Assembly (NCBI GenBank): GCA_030430845.1
Contig: JAUIKE010000092.1
Coordinates: 1-32,547, forward strand
DNA: 32,547 bases
DNA from: Bacteroidia bacterium
Lineage (GTDB): Bacteria; Bacteroidota; Bacteroidia; Chitinophagales; Saprospiraceae
Reading direction: 5' to 3'
A program made the translations under genes and the position numbers. A model generated the notes under the pieces. The model searched no databases. It was not told where the DNA came from and worked only from the letters and a program-made list of their open reading frames with translations. Positions 22,314 through 30,097 of this stretch are shown here, piece by piece; position 1 is the stretch's first letter; each line of letters begins with the position of its first letter.

Positions 22314-25128
22314 ATCTGGTTAAATACATATTCCGTTTACTATCCAGCTCTCTGAAGAAAGGATCTGATAAGTCCTTGATAAACTGGATGGCCTCTCCCG
22401 TCGATTTCATTTCAGGCCCCAGGTTTTTATCCACATTGGGGAACTTATTGAACGAAAAGACCGGTACTTTGATAGCAAAACCACTTGGCTGTGGTTTGAT
22501 GTCAAAGTCTTTTAACTTATGGGTCCCCAGCATCACTTTAGTAGCTATCTGAAGGTAAGGCACCTTGTATGCTTTTGCAATAAAGGGCGTTGTGCGAGAA
22601 GCCCTTGGATTGGCTTCAATCACGTACACATTGTCATCCTTGATGGCAAACTGAACATTCAACAACCCTTTTATTTGTAGTTCCTTTGCAATTTTTTCGG
22701 TGTATTCCACCATTTTATTAATGGCTGTTACCGAAATAGAGTAGGTCGGTAGCACAGCCGAACTATCACCAGAGTGTATGCCCGCCGGCTCAATATGCTC
22801 CATAATTCCCATAACGTGCACATCTTCACCGTCACAGATCGCATCAATCTCGGCTTCCTTTGCACGATCCAGGAATTGGTCGATCAGTACTTTATTATCC
22901 GGCATGTGCTTAAAGATGCTTAGTACATGGCGCTCCAGCTCATGATCATTGATAACGATGCGCATGCGCTGGCCACCCAGTACGTAAGAAGGTCTCACCA
23001 GAACCGGATAAGTGACCCGGTTGGCAATTTCGAGCGCTTCGTCGGCATCGGTAGCTGCACCGTACCTGGGATAAGGGATCTCTAAACGCTTCAATAGGTC
23101 TGAAAAGGCACCCCGGTCTTCTGCCAGGTCCATGGAAGGGAAGTCCGTTCCGATGATCTTTATGCCTTTTTTGTGCAAGCGCTCTGCTAACTTCAGAGCT
23201 GTTTGACCGCCCAACTGAACGATTACGCCTTCCGGTTTTTCCAACTCGATGATCTCTTCCAGGTGTTCCCAGAAAACAGGCTCAAAGTACAGTTTGTCCG
23301 CAATGTCAAAATCGGTGGAAACCGTCTCAGGGTTACAGTTGATCATGATGGACTCATACCCGACATCTTTGATGGCGATCAGCCCATGCACACAGCAATA
23401 GTCGAACTCGATACCTTGCCCAATCCGGTTTGGCCCTGAACCCAGTACGATGACCTTTTTCTTATCCGTTGGGATACTTTCGTTCTCATCGTCAAAAGTA
23501 GAGTAGAAATAGGGGGTTTGGGCTTCGAATTCCGCTGCACAGGTATCTACCATTTTGTAGGTTCTGTTAATACCTGCTTTTTTGCGGTGCTTCGTGACGG
23601 CTTCTTCATCCACGCGCATTAGCCAGGCGATCTGAGCATCGGAGTACCCCAGCGTTTTTAGTTCTTTGAAGAAAGTGTTGGGGATGTCTTCCGGCACATT
23701 ATAGCGCATCAGTTGCTCTTCGAGCTTGACCAAATGTTTGATTTGTTTCAAATACCAGGGGTCGATCTTTGACAACTTCTGGATTGTTTTGAGCGGCACA
23801 CCCAGCCGGATGGCATCTTTTATTCTAAAGATCCGGTCATCGCTGGCTGTTTCAATACGCTTCAGTACGTCTTCCGTTTTGATCCATTCTTTTTTGTCGG
23901 CGCCTAGTCCCATGCGGCTGTTTTCGAGAGACTGACAAGCCTTCTGAAGTGCTTCCAGGAAGCTTCTTCCAATACCCATTACCTCACCGACGGATTTCAT
24001 CTGAAGCCCCAGGGTGGTATCAGCGCCTACGAATTTGGAAAAGTTCCAGCGAGGCATCTTAACGATGACATAGTCGAGAGTAGGCTCAAAATAAGCCGAA
24101 GTTGTTTTAGTGATCTGGTTCTTTAATTCGTCCAGGGTATACCCGATGGCCAGTTTGGCTGCGATTTTTGCGATCGGATAGCCGGTCGCTTTACTGGCCA
24201 GTGCCGATGAGCGAGAAACCCGAGGGTTGATCTCGATCACAATGAGCTCTTCTGTTTCGGGATTTTGAGAAAACTGTATATTACATCCACCTGCAAAATT
24301 GCCTAAAGACCGCATCGCCTGGATCGCCTGGTCGCGCATCTCCTGGTAAGCTGTATCCGAAAGGGTCATAGCCGGCGCTACCGTGATGCTGTCTCCTGTG
24401 TGTATCCCCATGGGGTCCAGGTTTTCGACCGTACAGATGATGACTACATTATCGTTCGCATCTCTCAATAGCTCTAACTCATACTCCTTCCAACCTAAAA
24501 CCGCTTTTTCTACCAATACCTCATGAACAGGCGACATATCAAGCCCTCGCCGCAGCGCTGCATCAAACTCATCTTCCTTATGTACAAATCCACCTCCGGT
24601 ACCTCCAAGCGTGTAAGAAGGCCTGATAACCAGCGGGAAACCAATTTTCTGAGCGGCTTCTTTTCCTTCCAGGAATGAATTGGCAATATATGAAGGCGCT
24701 ACCCCTAGTCCGATTTTTACCATGAGCTGACGGAAGGCCTCCCTGTTTTCGGCCAGGTCAATGGCATCGATATCTACCCCGATCAGCTTGACATTGTACT
24801 TCTCCCACACACCTCTTTTACCTGCCTCGATCGCCAGGTTTAGGGCTGTTTGGCCTCCCATCGTCGGCAGTACGGCATCAATTTGTTGCTCTTCCAGGAT
24901 TTGAATAATGCTATCCACAGTAAGCGGAAGCAGATAAACATGATCAGCAGTAACCGGGTCCGTCATAATGGTAGCCGGGTTGGAGTTGATAAGCGTGACT
25001 TCTATCCCTTCCTCGCGAAGCGACCGGGAAGCTTGAGAGCCGGAATAGTCAAATTCACAAGCCTGGCCAATGATAATAGGACCACTACCGATGATTAAAA
25101 CTGATTTTATTGAAGTGTCTTTAGGCAT
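22312..25128 (-). CDS. carB: Carbamoyl-phosphate synthase large subunit (no allosteric domain)
   Basis: Makes carbamoyl phosphate from bicarbonate, ammonia and two ATP, feeding pyrimidine and arginine synthesis. Two homologous ATP-grasp halves are visible: the first with SVLIIGSGPIIIGQACEFDYSGS and SYTLGGTGGGFVH, the second with VIVLGSGPNRIGQGIEFDYC and SYVLGGQRMRIV, joined by the oligomerisation region. The protein stops at 938 aa, just after the second half (FNKFPNVDKNLGPEMKSTGE), so the MGS-like C-terminal domain that binds UMP/ornithine in E. coli CarB (1073 aa) is absent. ATG 25128 is preferred over the upstream TTG 25137. The small subunit carA is not in the window. Confidence 0.95.
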   Translation of the reverse strand: MPKDTSIKSVLIIGSGPIIIGQACEFDYSGSQASRSLREEGIEVTLINSNPATIMTDPVTADHVYLLPLTVDSIIQILEEQQIDAVLPTMGGQTALNLAIEAGKRGVWEKYNVKLIGVDIDAIDLAENREAFRQLMVKIGLGVAPSYIANSFLEGKEAAQKIGFPLVIRPSYTLGGTGGGFVHKEDEFDAALRRGLDMSPVHEVLVEKAVLGWKEYELELLRDANDNVVIICTVENLDPMGIHTGDSITVAPAMTLSDTAYQEMRDQAIQAMRSLGNFAGGCNIQFSQNPETEELIVIEINPRVSRSSALASKATGYPIAKIAAKLAIGYTLDELKNQITKTTSAYFEPTLDYVIVKMPRWNFSKFVGADTTLGLQMKSVGEVMGIGRSFLEALQKACQSLENSRMGLGADKKEWIKTEDVLKRIETASDDRIFRIKDAIRLGVPLKTIQKLSKIDPWYLKQIKHLVKLEEQLMRYNVPEDIPNTFFKELKTLGYSDAQIAWLMRVDEEAVTKHRKKAGINRTYKMVDTCAAEFEAQTPYFYSTFDDENESIPTDKKKVIVLGSGPNRIGQGIEFDYCCVHGLIAIKDVGYESIMINCNPETVSTDFDIADKLYFEPVFWEHLEEIIELEKPEGVIVQLGGQTALKLAERLHKKGIKIIGTDFPSMDLAEDRGAFSDLLKRLEIPYPRYGAATDADEALEIANRVTYPVLVRPSYVLGGQRMRIVINDHELERHVLSIFKHMPDNKVLIDQFLDRAKEAEIDAICDGEDVHVMGIMEHIEPAGIHSGDSSAVLPTYSISVTAINKMVEYTEKIAKELQIKGLLNVQFAIKDDNVYVIEANPRASRTTPFIAKAYKVPYLQIATKVMLGTHKLKDFDIKPQPSGFAIKVPVFSFNKFPNVDKNLGPEMKSTGEAIQFIKDLSDPFFRELDSKRNMYLTR

Positions 25129-25147
25129 GAGTTGCAATTTTTTTACA

Positions 25148-25183
25148 AATTGCCTGCAAAGATACGATACTCCGCAGGCAATT
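25148..25183. promoter_or_regulatory. Inverted repeat spanning the carB promoter (candidate operator)
   Basis: AATTGCCTGC (25148-25157) and its exact complement GCAGGCAATT (25174-25183) are separated by 16 bases. They bracket the carB -7 box, which begins at the last base of the left arm. A protein dimer bound here would block or bend the promoter. Confidence 0.45.
25157..25164 (-). promoter_or_regulatory. carB -7 box
   Basis: On the minus strand TATCTTTG is an exact TAnnTTTG match. The predicted start site near 25150 gives a leader of about 22 nt to ATG 25128. The upstream TTG is only 14 nt away, closer than ideal. Confidence 0.55.
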
Positions 25184-25266
25184 GGAACGAATAATAGAAT
25201 TTTTTCCGAATTCCAAGCTTACAACAGCTTAAATGCTATCTGGTTTGGTGCTTGGTACTTACTATT

Positions 25267-25308
25267 AAAAAAAAGTGGAGCGGCCTTCCGGCCGCTCCAC
25301 TTTTTTTT
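25267..25308. terminator. Strong bidirectional terminator between the lipoprotein gene and carB
   Basis: The arms 25267-25285 and 25290-25308 pair perfectly over 19 bp with a TTCC loop; the GC core is GTGGAGCGGCC with A8 before it and T8 after. It sits right at the stop codon of the minus-strand lipoprotein gene and shields the carB promoter from read-through. Confidence 0.92.
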
Positions 25309-25993
25309 AATTCTTTAACAGGAAGCTCAGCGTTTTACTATAAAATTCAATTTGTGTTTGATACATCCAGTTGCCGGATTCCTCCGTTTTTTGTTTTTTC
25401 TTGATAAGATATAACTGCCCCTCACCGGAAGGCCATTCCGCAATGTCATCTTCGGAAAGTGAATAGGTGTTTTCTGGATGAGGCCCATCAATAGTATGTG
25501 AATAGGCTCTGTTGTCAGCATCGGAAAACAGAAAAACCATACTTTCTGATTCTTTAAGTTGCCCTTGCTCCACTGTTAGTTGGATGCCGGTTTTCTTACT
25601 TGGAGCTTTTTCGAGTGTAAGCAAGCCGATGGGGTCCATTTGAAGAACGACTTTTTGCCGGCCGTCAGCAAAAGAAAATTGAAAAGGGGCCATAAAAGAG
25701 AGACCGCTGGATTCTTTGATGTATCGGACCACTCCGTTTTGAATGGTCCTTTTTTCCATGGAGGAGGCCTGAAAAAGTACGTTCTTTTCCGGGCTCCAGG
25801 GAAGAAGCAGGCGGGAGGTGTCTGTTTTCTCAAAAAAGGAAGCGGTTGCCTTGAGGTTTCTTTCTTCTTCGAGATACCTGACATAGAAGTCGGCTACATA
25901 TCTTTTAGCACTTTTAGTAGAAGATGTTTCCTGTTTGCATGCAAAAAAAAGAATACCAAGTAACATCGAATAAATAATAACCGTATACCTCAT
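25307..25993 (-). CDS. Unknown lipoprotein
   Basis: I do not recognise the family. The 228-residue protein has a lipoprotein signal (MRYTVIIYSMLLGILFFAC, lipidated at Cys19), so it should sit in an envelope membrane. The mature part begins with KQETSSTKSAKRYVADFYVRYL and then alternates charged and beta-like segments (VVRYIKESSGLSFMAPFQFSF, GRQKVVLQMDPIGLL). No catalytic motif is visible. It has its own promoter and terminator and is divergent from the TonB receptor gene, 297 nt away, so a shared function is possible but unproven. Confidence 0.75.
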   Translation of the reverse strand: MRYTVIIYSMLLGILFFACKQETSSTKSAKRYVADFYVRYLEEERNLKATASFFEKTDTSRLLLPWSPEKNVLFQASSMEKRTIQNGVVRYIKESSGLSFMAPFQFSFADGRQKVVLQMDPIGLLTLEKAPSKKTGIQLTVEQGQLKESESMVFLFSDADNRAYSHTIDGPHPENTYSLSEDDIAEWPSGEGQLYLIKKKQKTEESGNWMYQTQIEFYSKTLSFLLKN

Positions 25994-26019
25994 GGATTCA
26001 AGAGTTTAACAAAATCCCT

Positions 26020-26050
26020 CAAAAATAACCTTTGTCAGGCAGTCGACCAA
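26020..26050 (-). promoter_or_regulatory. Promoter of the unknown lipoprotein gene
   Basis: On the minus strand TTG (26048-26050), a 20-nt spacer and TATTTTTG (26020-26027) match the Bacteroidota TTG-N17-23-TAnnTTTG promoter completely. The leader is about 20 nt. Confidence 0.6.
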
Positions 26051-26214
26051 AGGAGTTTTCCATCCTTTTTTGTGAGAAGCAATCATCGAGTTGATTTCGT
26101 TTTATCAGAACGCAAAGGAACTGAAAGAGCCGCAATTATCAGCCTACGATCATTTTGTCTGCCAAAGGGCGTATTTTTTTATAGGAAAAATGGGGGCTCT
26201 TAATTACTAAGGTT

Positions 26215-26222
26215 ATTTTTGC
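26215..26222 (+). promoter_or_regulatory. -7 box of the TonB receptor gene
   Basis: TATTTTTG matches TAnnTTTG exactly and predicts a start near 26229, about 60 nt before ATG 26291. No TTG lies at the right distance. The remaining 26051-26214 stretch between the divergent promoters shows nothing else I can identify. Confidence 0.4.
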
Positions 26223-26290
26223 ATGCATTGTGGAGTTTTTGTAATGTAACACTACCTTGAAAAGATTTAAAATTAGGCGATACACCGACT

Positions 26291-29200
26291 ATGAAAGGAA
26301 AATTAGATTTACTTTTCGATTTCAGCCGAAAAATAAACCTGGCTTTCCCCATTCCAAAGCAGTTCGCCTTCACAGAAAATTTATCCCATATGTTAAGAAT
26401 TTTATTCTTCCTGATGGCCTTTTGCGTAACGGCAATTTCATTTGGACAAACTTCCCTGTCAGGAAAAGTGTCAGATGAGGACAGCGGTGAAACGATCGTG
26501 TTCGGTACAGTGGCCTTGTATCAAAACGACGTATTAAGAAATGTTACAGAAACGGATGAGTTTGGCAACTACACCTTCGTTAACATTGATCCCGGAACCT
26601 ATGATGTAGAGGCCTCTTATACAGGCTATCAAGCTAAAAGGGTGGCGGATGTGAAAATTTTGGCAGGCAAATCCAATAAACTGGACCTTACTATCTCTAC
26701 CGGTGGCGGGGTGTTCCTGGATGAAGTGGTCGTGGTAGACTATGAGGTGCCCTTGGTCGAGCAAGATAATACGACCTCAGGAACAACGCTTACCAGCGAC
26801 CAGATCCGGAACCTGCCGACCCGAAACATCAATGCGCTGGCTTCTACTTCCGCCGGTCTGGCTTCCACCGATGAAGGAGATGCCATCACCATCCGGGGCT
26901 CCCGTCCCGATGCGACTGATTATTACGTTGATGGAATCCGCGTACAAGGGAGCCTCATTCCCGAATCAGAGATTGACCAGCTTCAGGTAATTACCGGGGG
27001 GATCGAAGCGAGATATGGCGACGTTACCGGTGGCATCATCTCTATTACCACGAAAGGGCCTTCTAATAAATTTTCCGGGGGGATCGAACTCGAAACCTCG
27101 GAGTTTCTGGATGCCTACAAAAACAGTCTGATCGGGCTTAACCTTAGCGGACCTATTTTAAGAAACAGTGAAGGCCGCTCCATTTTAGGCTACCGCCTGG
27201 CAGGACGTTATACTTACCGCTATGATGACGACCCGCCTGCTGTACCTGTCTATCAGGTGAAAACCGACAAATTAGCTGAGTTGGAAGACAATCCTTTGCT
27301 TGGGGATGGAGGGATTCCTTTGGTGGCTGCTGACTTTTTGCGTAATGCGGATGTGAATGCACTGGATGCTACGCCTAATGAAGAATCCAGCCGTCTTGAC
27401 CTGACCGCTAAAATCGATGCCTTATTAACCGATGATATAGATATTACCCTAACCGGTGCTTACAGAAATTCCCGCAACCGCTTTACTCCCGGAGGCTGGA
27501 CTTTGCTTAACAGCCACAATAATCCATTGGGCACCGGCTCGAACCTAAGGGGTAACTTCCGTTTCCGACACCGTTTGCCCGGCGCAAGCGGCTTAATTCA
27601 AAACGCTACCTACGACCTGCAATTTGGATATGAAAAAAGCATGTCTGAAACCTCCGATTATAATCATGAGGATCGCCTCTTTGATTATGGTTACATCGGG
27701 CAGTTTGATGTTGACTGGATCCCTACTTTTGTCGAAACTTTTAATGAAGAAACCCAGCTTACCGAGGTAGTGCATACCGACTATTTACGGGTACTCAGAG
27801 GATATACTCCTGGAACCATTAACCCTGTTTTGACGAACTACAACAAAGCCATGGGGCTGAACTTTGAAGAAGGTCTTAATGGTACTGTAGGAAATTACGT
27901 GCTGGGAGGATTAGTCGGCGCAGGGAATTTACTGGCATTAGAAAACTTTTTCGCCCCGAACGGCAATATTTCCGGCCTGTATAACAACACCTGGAATTTC
28001 CACACAAATGTGGGCACGGTTTACAATTCTTATGCCAAGGGAGAAGGGGATGTGGTTACTTTTAATGCAAATGCCAGTTTCCAGATTGTCCCCGGCAACT
28101 CTGATCAGGGTATCCATAATATCCAATTCGGGGTGATGTACGAGCAGCGGATCAATCGCGGGTACAGTGTGGCGCCGAGAGGCTTGTGGAACATTGCTCG
28201 TCAGCAGGCTAATATTCATATACTTGGTATAGATGAAAACCCGGATACGGTCGGCTTTTTTACCGGTATAGAACAGTACCCTTCAGCTCCCTTATTGAGC
28301 TTGAAGTTAGAAGAGCAATCAGACAGTCGCTTCTTCAGAGAAGTCCGGCAGGTGACCGGCCAGGGCCTGGAAGAATTCGTGAATGTGGATGGCCTGACGC
28401 CCGATCAGCTGAGCTTGGGCATGTTTTCGGCTAAAGAGTTAAATGATCAGCGGATCATTAATTATTTCGGGTATGATTATTTAGGCAATGCTTTTAACGG
28501 CACATTTGAAGAGTTTTTCACTGCAACCGATCTGGAGGACGTCCGAACTTTCCCGGTAGCCCCCAACCGGCCTATTTATCAGGCAGCCTATATTCAGGAT
28601 AAATTCACCTTCCGGGACATCATTTTCCGGTTGGGGGTCCGGATTGACCGCTACGATGCCAATACCAAAGTATTAAAAGACTTGTATTCGCTGTACGACA
28701 TTATGGGAGCCAATCAATTCCATCAGCAGTTTGGAGGTGAGCGGCCGGGGAATATCGGCGATGACTATAAAGTTTACCTGGAAAATGAAGATAACATCTC
28801 TTCCGATCCGGTGGTGCTGGCTTACCGGGATGAAGATCAGTGGTATAAAAGTGATGGTACTCCTGTGAATAATTCAACCGAGATCATTACCGGCGGCCTG
28901 GTTTTCCCGAAATATCAGGACGAACGGGTCACCCAAAACAATAATTTCATCAAATCCAGGGATTTTGACCCCAGCGTTTCCTTTGAGGATTATGAAGCAC
29001 AGATCAACATCATGCCGCGGCTGGCTTTCTCTTTCCCTATTTCTCAGGATGCCAACTTCTTTGCACATTACGATATATTGGTACAACGGCCGCCTTCCAA
29101 TACCTTGGCAACAGCTCGCGATTATTTCTATTTCACGGACGAGGCCGGAGTCGTTAAGAATAACCCGAACCTGAAGCCCGAGCGGACGATTGATTACGAG

Positions 29201-30037
29201 GTCGGTTTTCGTCAGGTCGTGTCCAGTTCTTCCGCGATCAAGCTGGCTGCCTATTATAAGGAAATGCGCGATATGATTCAGGTGCGGACGGTATTCCCGG
29301 TACCTTTTGTGAATCAGTATACGACATATGACAATCTGGATTTCGGAACGGTCAAAGGTTTTTCTTTTGAATATGACCTGAGAAGAACCGGAAATGTACA
29401 GCTGAATGCCAACTATACACTTCAGTTTGCGGATGGTACCGGCTCCAATGCCAACTCACAGCGGGGACTGACCAGCCGCGGCAACCTGCGGACGCTCTTC
29501 CCCTTAAACTTTGACGAGCGACATCGGATTAACCTCAATATGGACTACCGCTTTGCCCCTCGAGGACCCAATGCCGGCCCCTTAATTTTCGGCAAGCAAC
29601 TGCTGGCCAACCTGGGCTTCAATTTACAGGGAATCGCGGTATCAGGGCGCCCCTATACAGCTACCATCACGCCGCTGGAACTGGGCGGTGCAACCATCGC
29701 CGGAGCCATCAACGGATCAAGACTGCCCTGGACATTTACTATAAATGCCCGGGTGGATAAATCTTTCCAACTGGCTCAGGGCATGTTCATGAATGTGTAT
29801 TTACGCGTATCAAATTTGTTGGATCGACGCAATATCGTTGGTGTTTATTCGGCCACCGGTTCTGCAACGGACGATGGCTTTTTGTTGTCTCCTAATGGAG
29901 AGGATAAGCTGCAAACTATTGAAAACTCAAGGCGGGAGGTAGAAGCTTACCTGGATTCCTACCAGTGGGCGCTGCTCAATCCTAATTTGTACAGCTTGCC
30001 CCGGAGAATTTATGTGGGAGCCATACTTGACTTTTAA
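26291..30037 (+). CDS. TonB-dependent outer-membrane receptor with carboxypeptidase-regulatory-like domain
   Basis: Large (1248 aa) outer-membrane transporter energised by TonB. A signal peptide lies at residues 34-53 (MLRILFFLMAFCVTAISFG), so ATG 26390 is a possible alternative start and residues 1-33 may not be translated; the -7 box distance slightly favours 26291. Next come an immunoglobulin-like carboxypeptidase-regulatory domain (about 55-137; SGKVSDEDSGE, DEFGNYTFVNIDPGTYDV), a VVVVDY segment, and a plug domain (about 150-265; AITIRGSRPDATDYYVDGIR, GGIEARYGDVTGGIISITTKG). The rest is a long beta-barrel ending in aromatic F. It is followed 60 nt later by a gene for a very large secreted protein, the likely partner. 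The substrate is unknown. Confidence 0.92.
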   Translation: MKGKLDLLFDFSRKINLAFPIPKQFAFTENLSHMLRILFFLMAFCVTAISFGQTSLSGKVSDEDSGETIVFGTVALYQNDVLRNVTETDEFGNYTFVNIDPGTYDVEASYTGYQAKRVADVKILAGKSNKLDLTISTGGGVFLDEVVVVDYEVPLVEQDNTTSGTTLTSDQIRNLPTRNINALASTSAGLASTDEGDAITIRGSRPDATDYYVDGIRVQGSLIPESEIDQLQVITGGIEARYGDVTGGIISITTKGPSNKFSGGIELETSEFLDAYKNSLIGLNLSGPILRNSEGRSILGYRLAGRYTYRYDDDPPAVPVYQVKTDKLAELEDNPLLGDGGIPLVAADFLRNADVNALDATPNEESSRLDLTAKIDALLTDDIDITLTGAYRNSRNRFTPGGWTLLNSHNNPLGTGSNLRGNFRFRHRLPGASGLIQNATYDLQFGYEKSMSETSDYNHEDRLFDYGYIGQFDVDWIPTFVETFNEETQLTEVVHTDYLRVLRGYTPGTINPVLTNYNKAMGLNFEEGLNGTVGNYVLGGLVGAGNLLALENFFAPNGNISGLYNNTWNFHTNVGTVYNSYAKGEGDVVTFNANASFQIVPGNSDQGIHNIQFGVMYEQRINRGYSVAPRGLWNIARQQANIHILGIDENPDTVGFFTGIEQYPSAPLLSLKLEEQSDSRFFREVRQVTGQGLEEFVNVDGLTPDQLSLGMFSAKELNDQRIINYFGYDYLGNAFNGTFEEFFTATDLEDVRTFPVAPNRPIYQAAYIQDKFTFRDIIFRLGVRIDRYDANTKVLKDLYSLYDIMGANQFHQQFGGERPGNIGDDYKVYLENEDNISSDPVVLAYRDEDQWYKSDGTPVNNSTEIITGGLVFPKYQDERVTQNNNFIKSRDFDPSVSFEDYEAQINIMPRLAFSFPISQDANFFAHYDILVQRPPSNTLATARDYFYFTDEAGVVKNNPNLKPERTIDYEVGFRQVVSSSSAIKLAAYYKEMRDMIQVRTVFPVPFVNQYTTYDNLDFGTVKGFSFEYDLRRTGNVQLNANYTLQFADGTGSNANSQRGLTSRGNLRTLFPLNFDERHRINLNMDYRFAPRGPNAGPLIFGKQLLANLGFNLQGIAVSGRPYTATITPLELGGATIAGAINGSRLPWTFTINARVDKSFQLAQGMFMNVYLRVSNLLDRRNIVGVYSATGSATDDGFLLSPNGEDKLQTIENSRREVEAYLDSYQWALLNPNLYSLPRRIYVGAILDF

Positions 30038-30040
30038 AAA

Positions 30041-30057
30041 AGAGCTGAAGCAGCTCT
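30041..30057 (+). promoter_or_regulatory. Intercistronic hairpin between the receptor and its partner gene
   Basis: AGAGCTG and CAGCTCT pair over 7 bp around AAG, four nt after the receptor stop codon. No T-run follows, so it may set the relative amounts of the two mRNA parts rather than end transcription. Confidence 0.4.
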
Positions 30058-30097
30058 CTGAAGAAATATATTATAAAAAGAAAAATTACTTTTTATT

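Noticed and set aside
22312..25128. carB as a truncated pseudogene
   Set aside because: Both ATP-grasp halves are intact, the stop sits at a proper terminator, and short CarB seems normal in Bacteroidota.
25129..25137. carB starting at TTG 25137
   Set aside because: An ATG three codons downstream begins the family sequence and fits the short leader.
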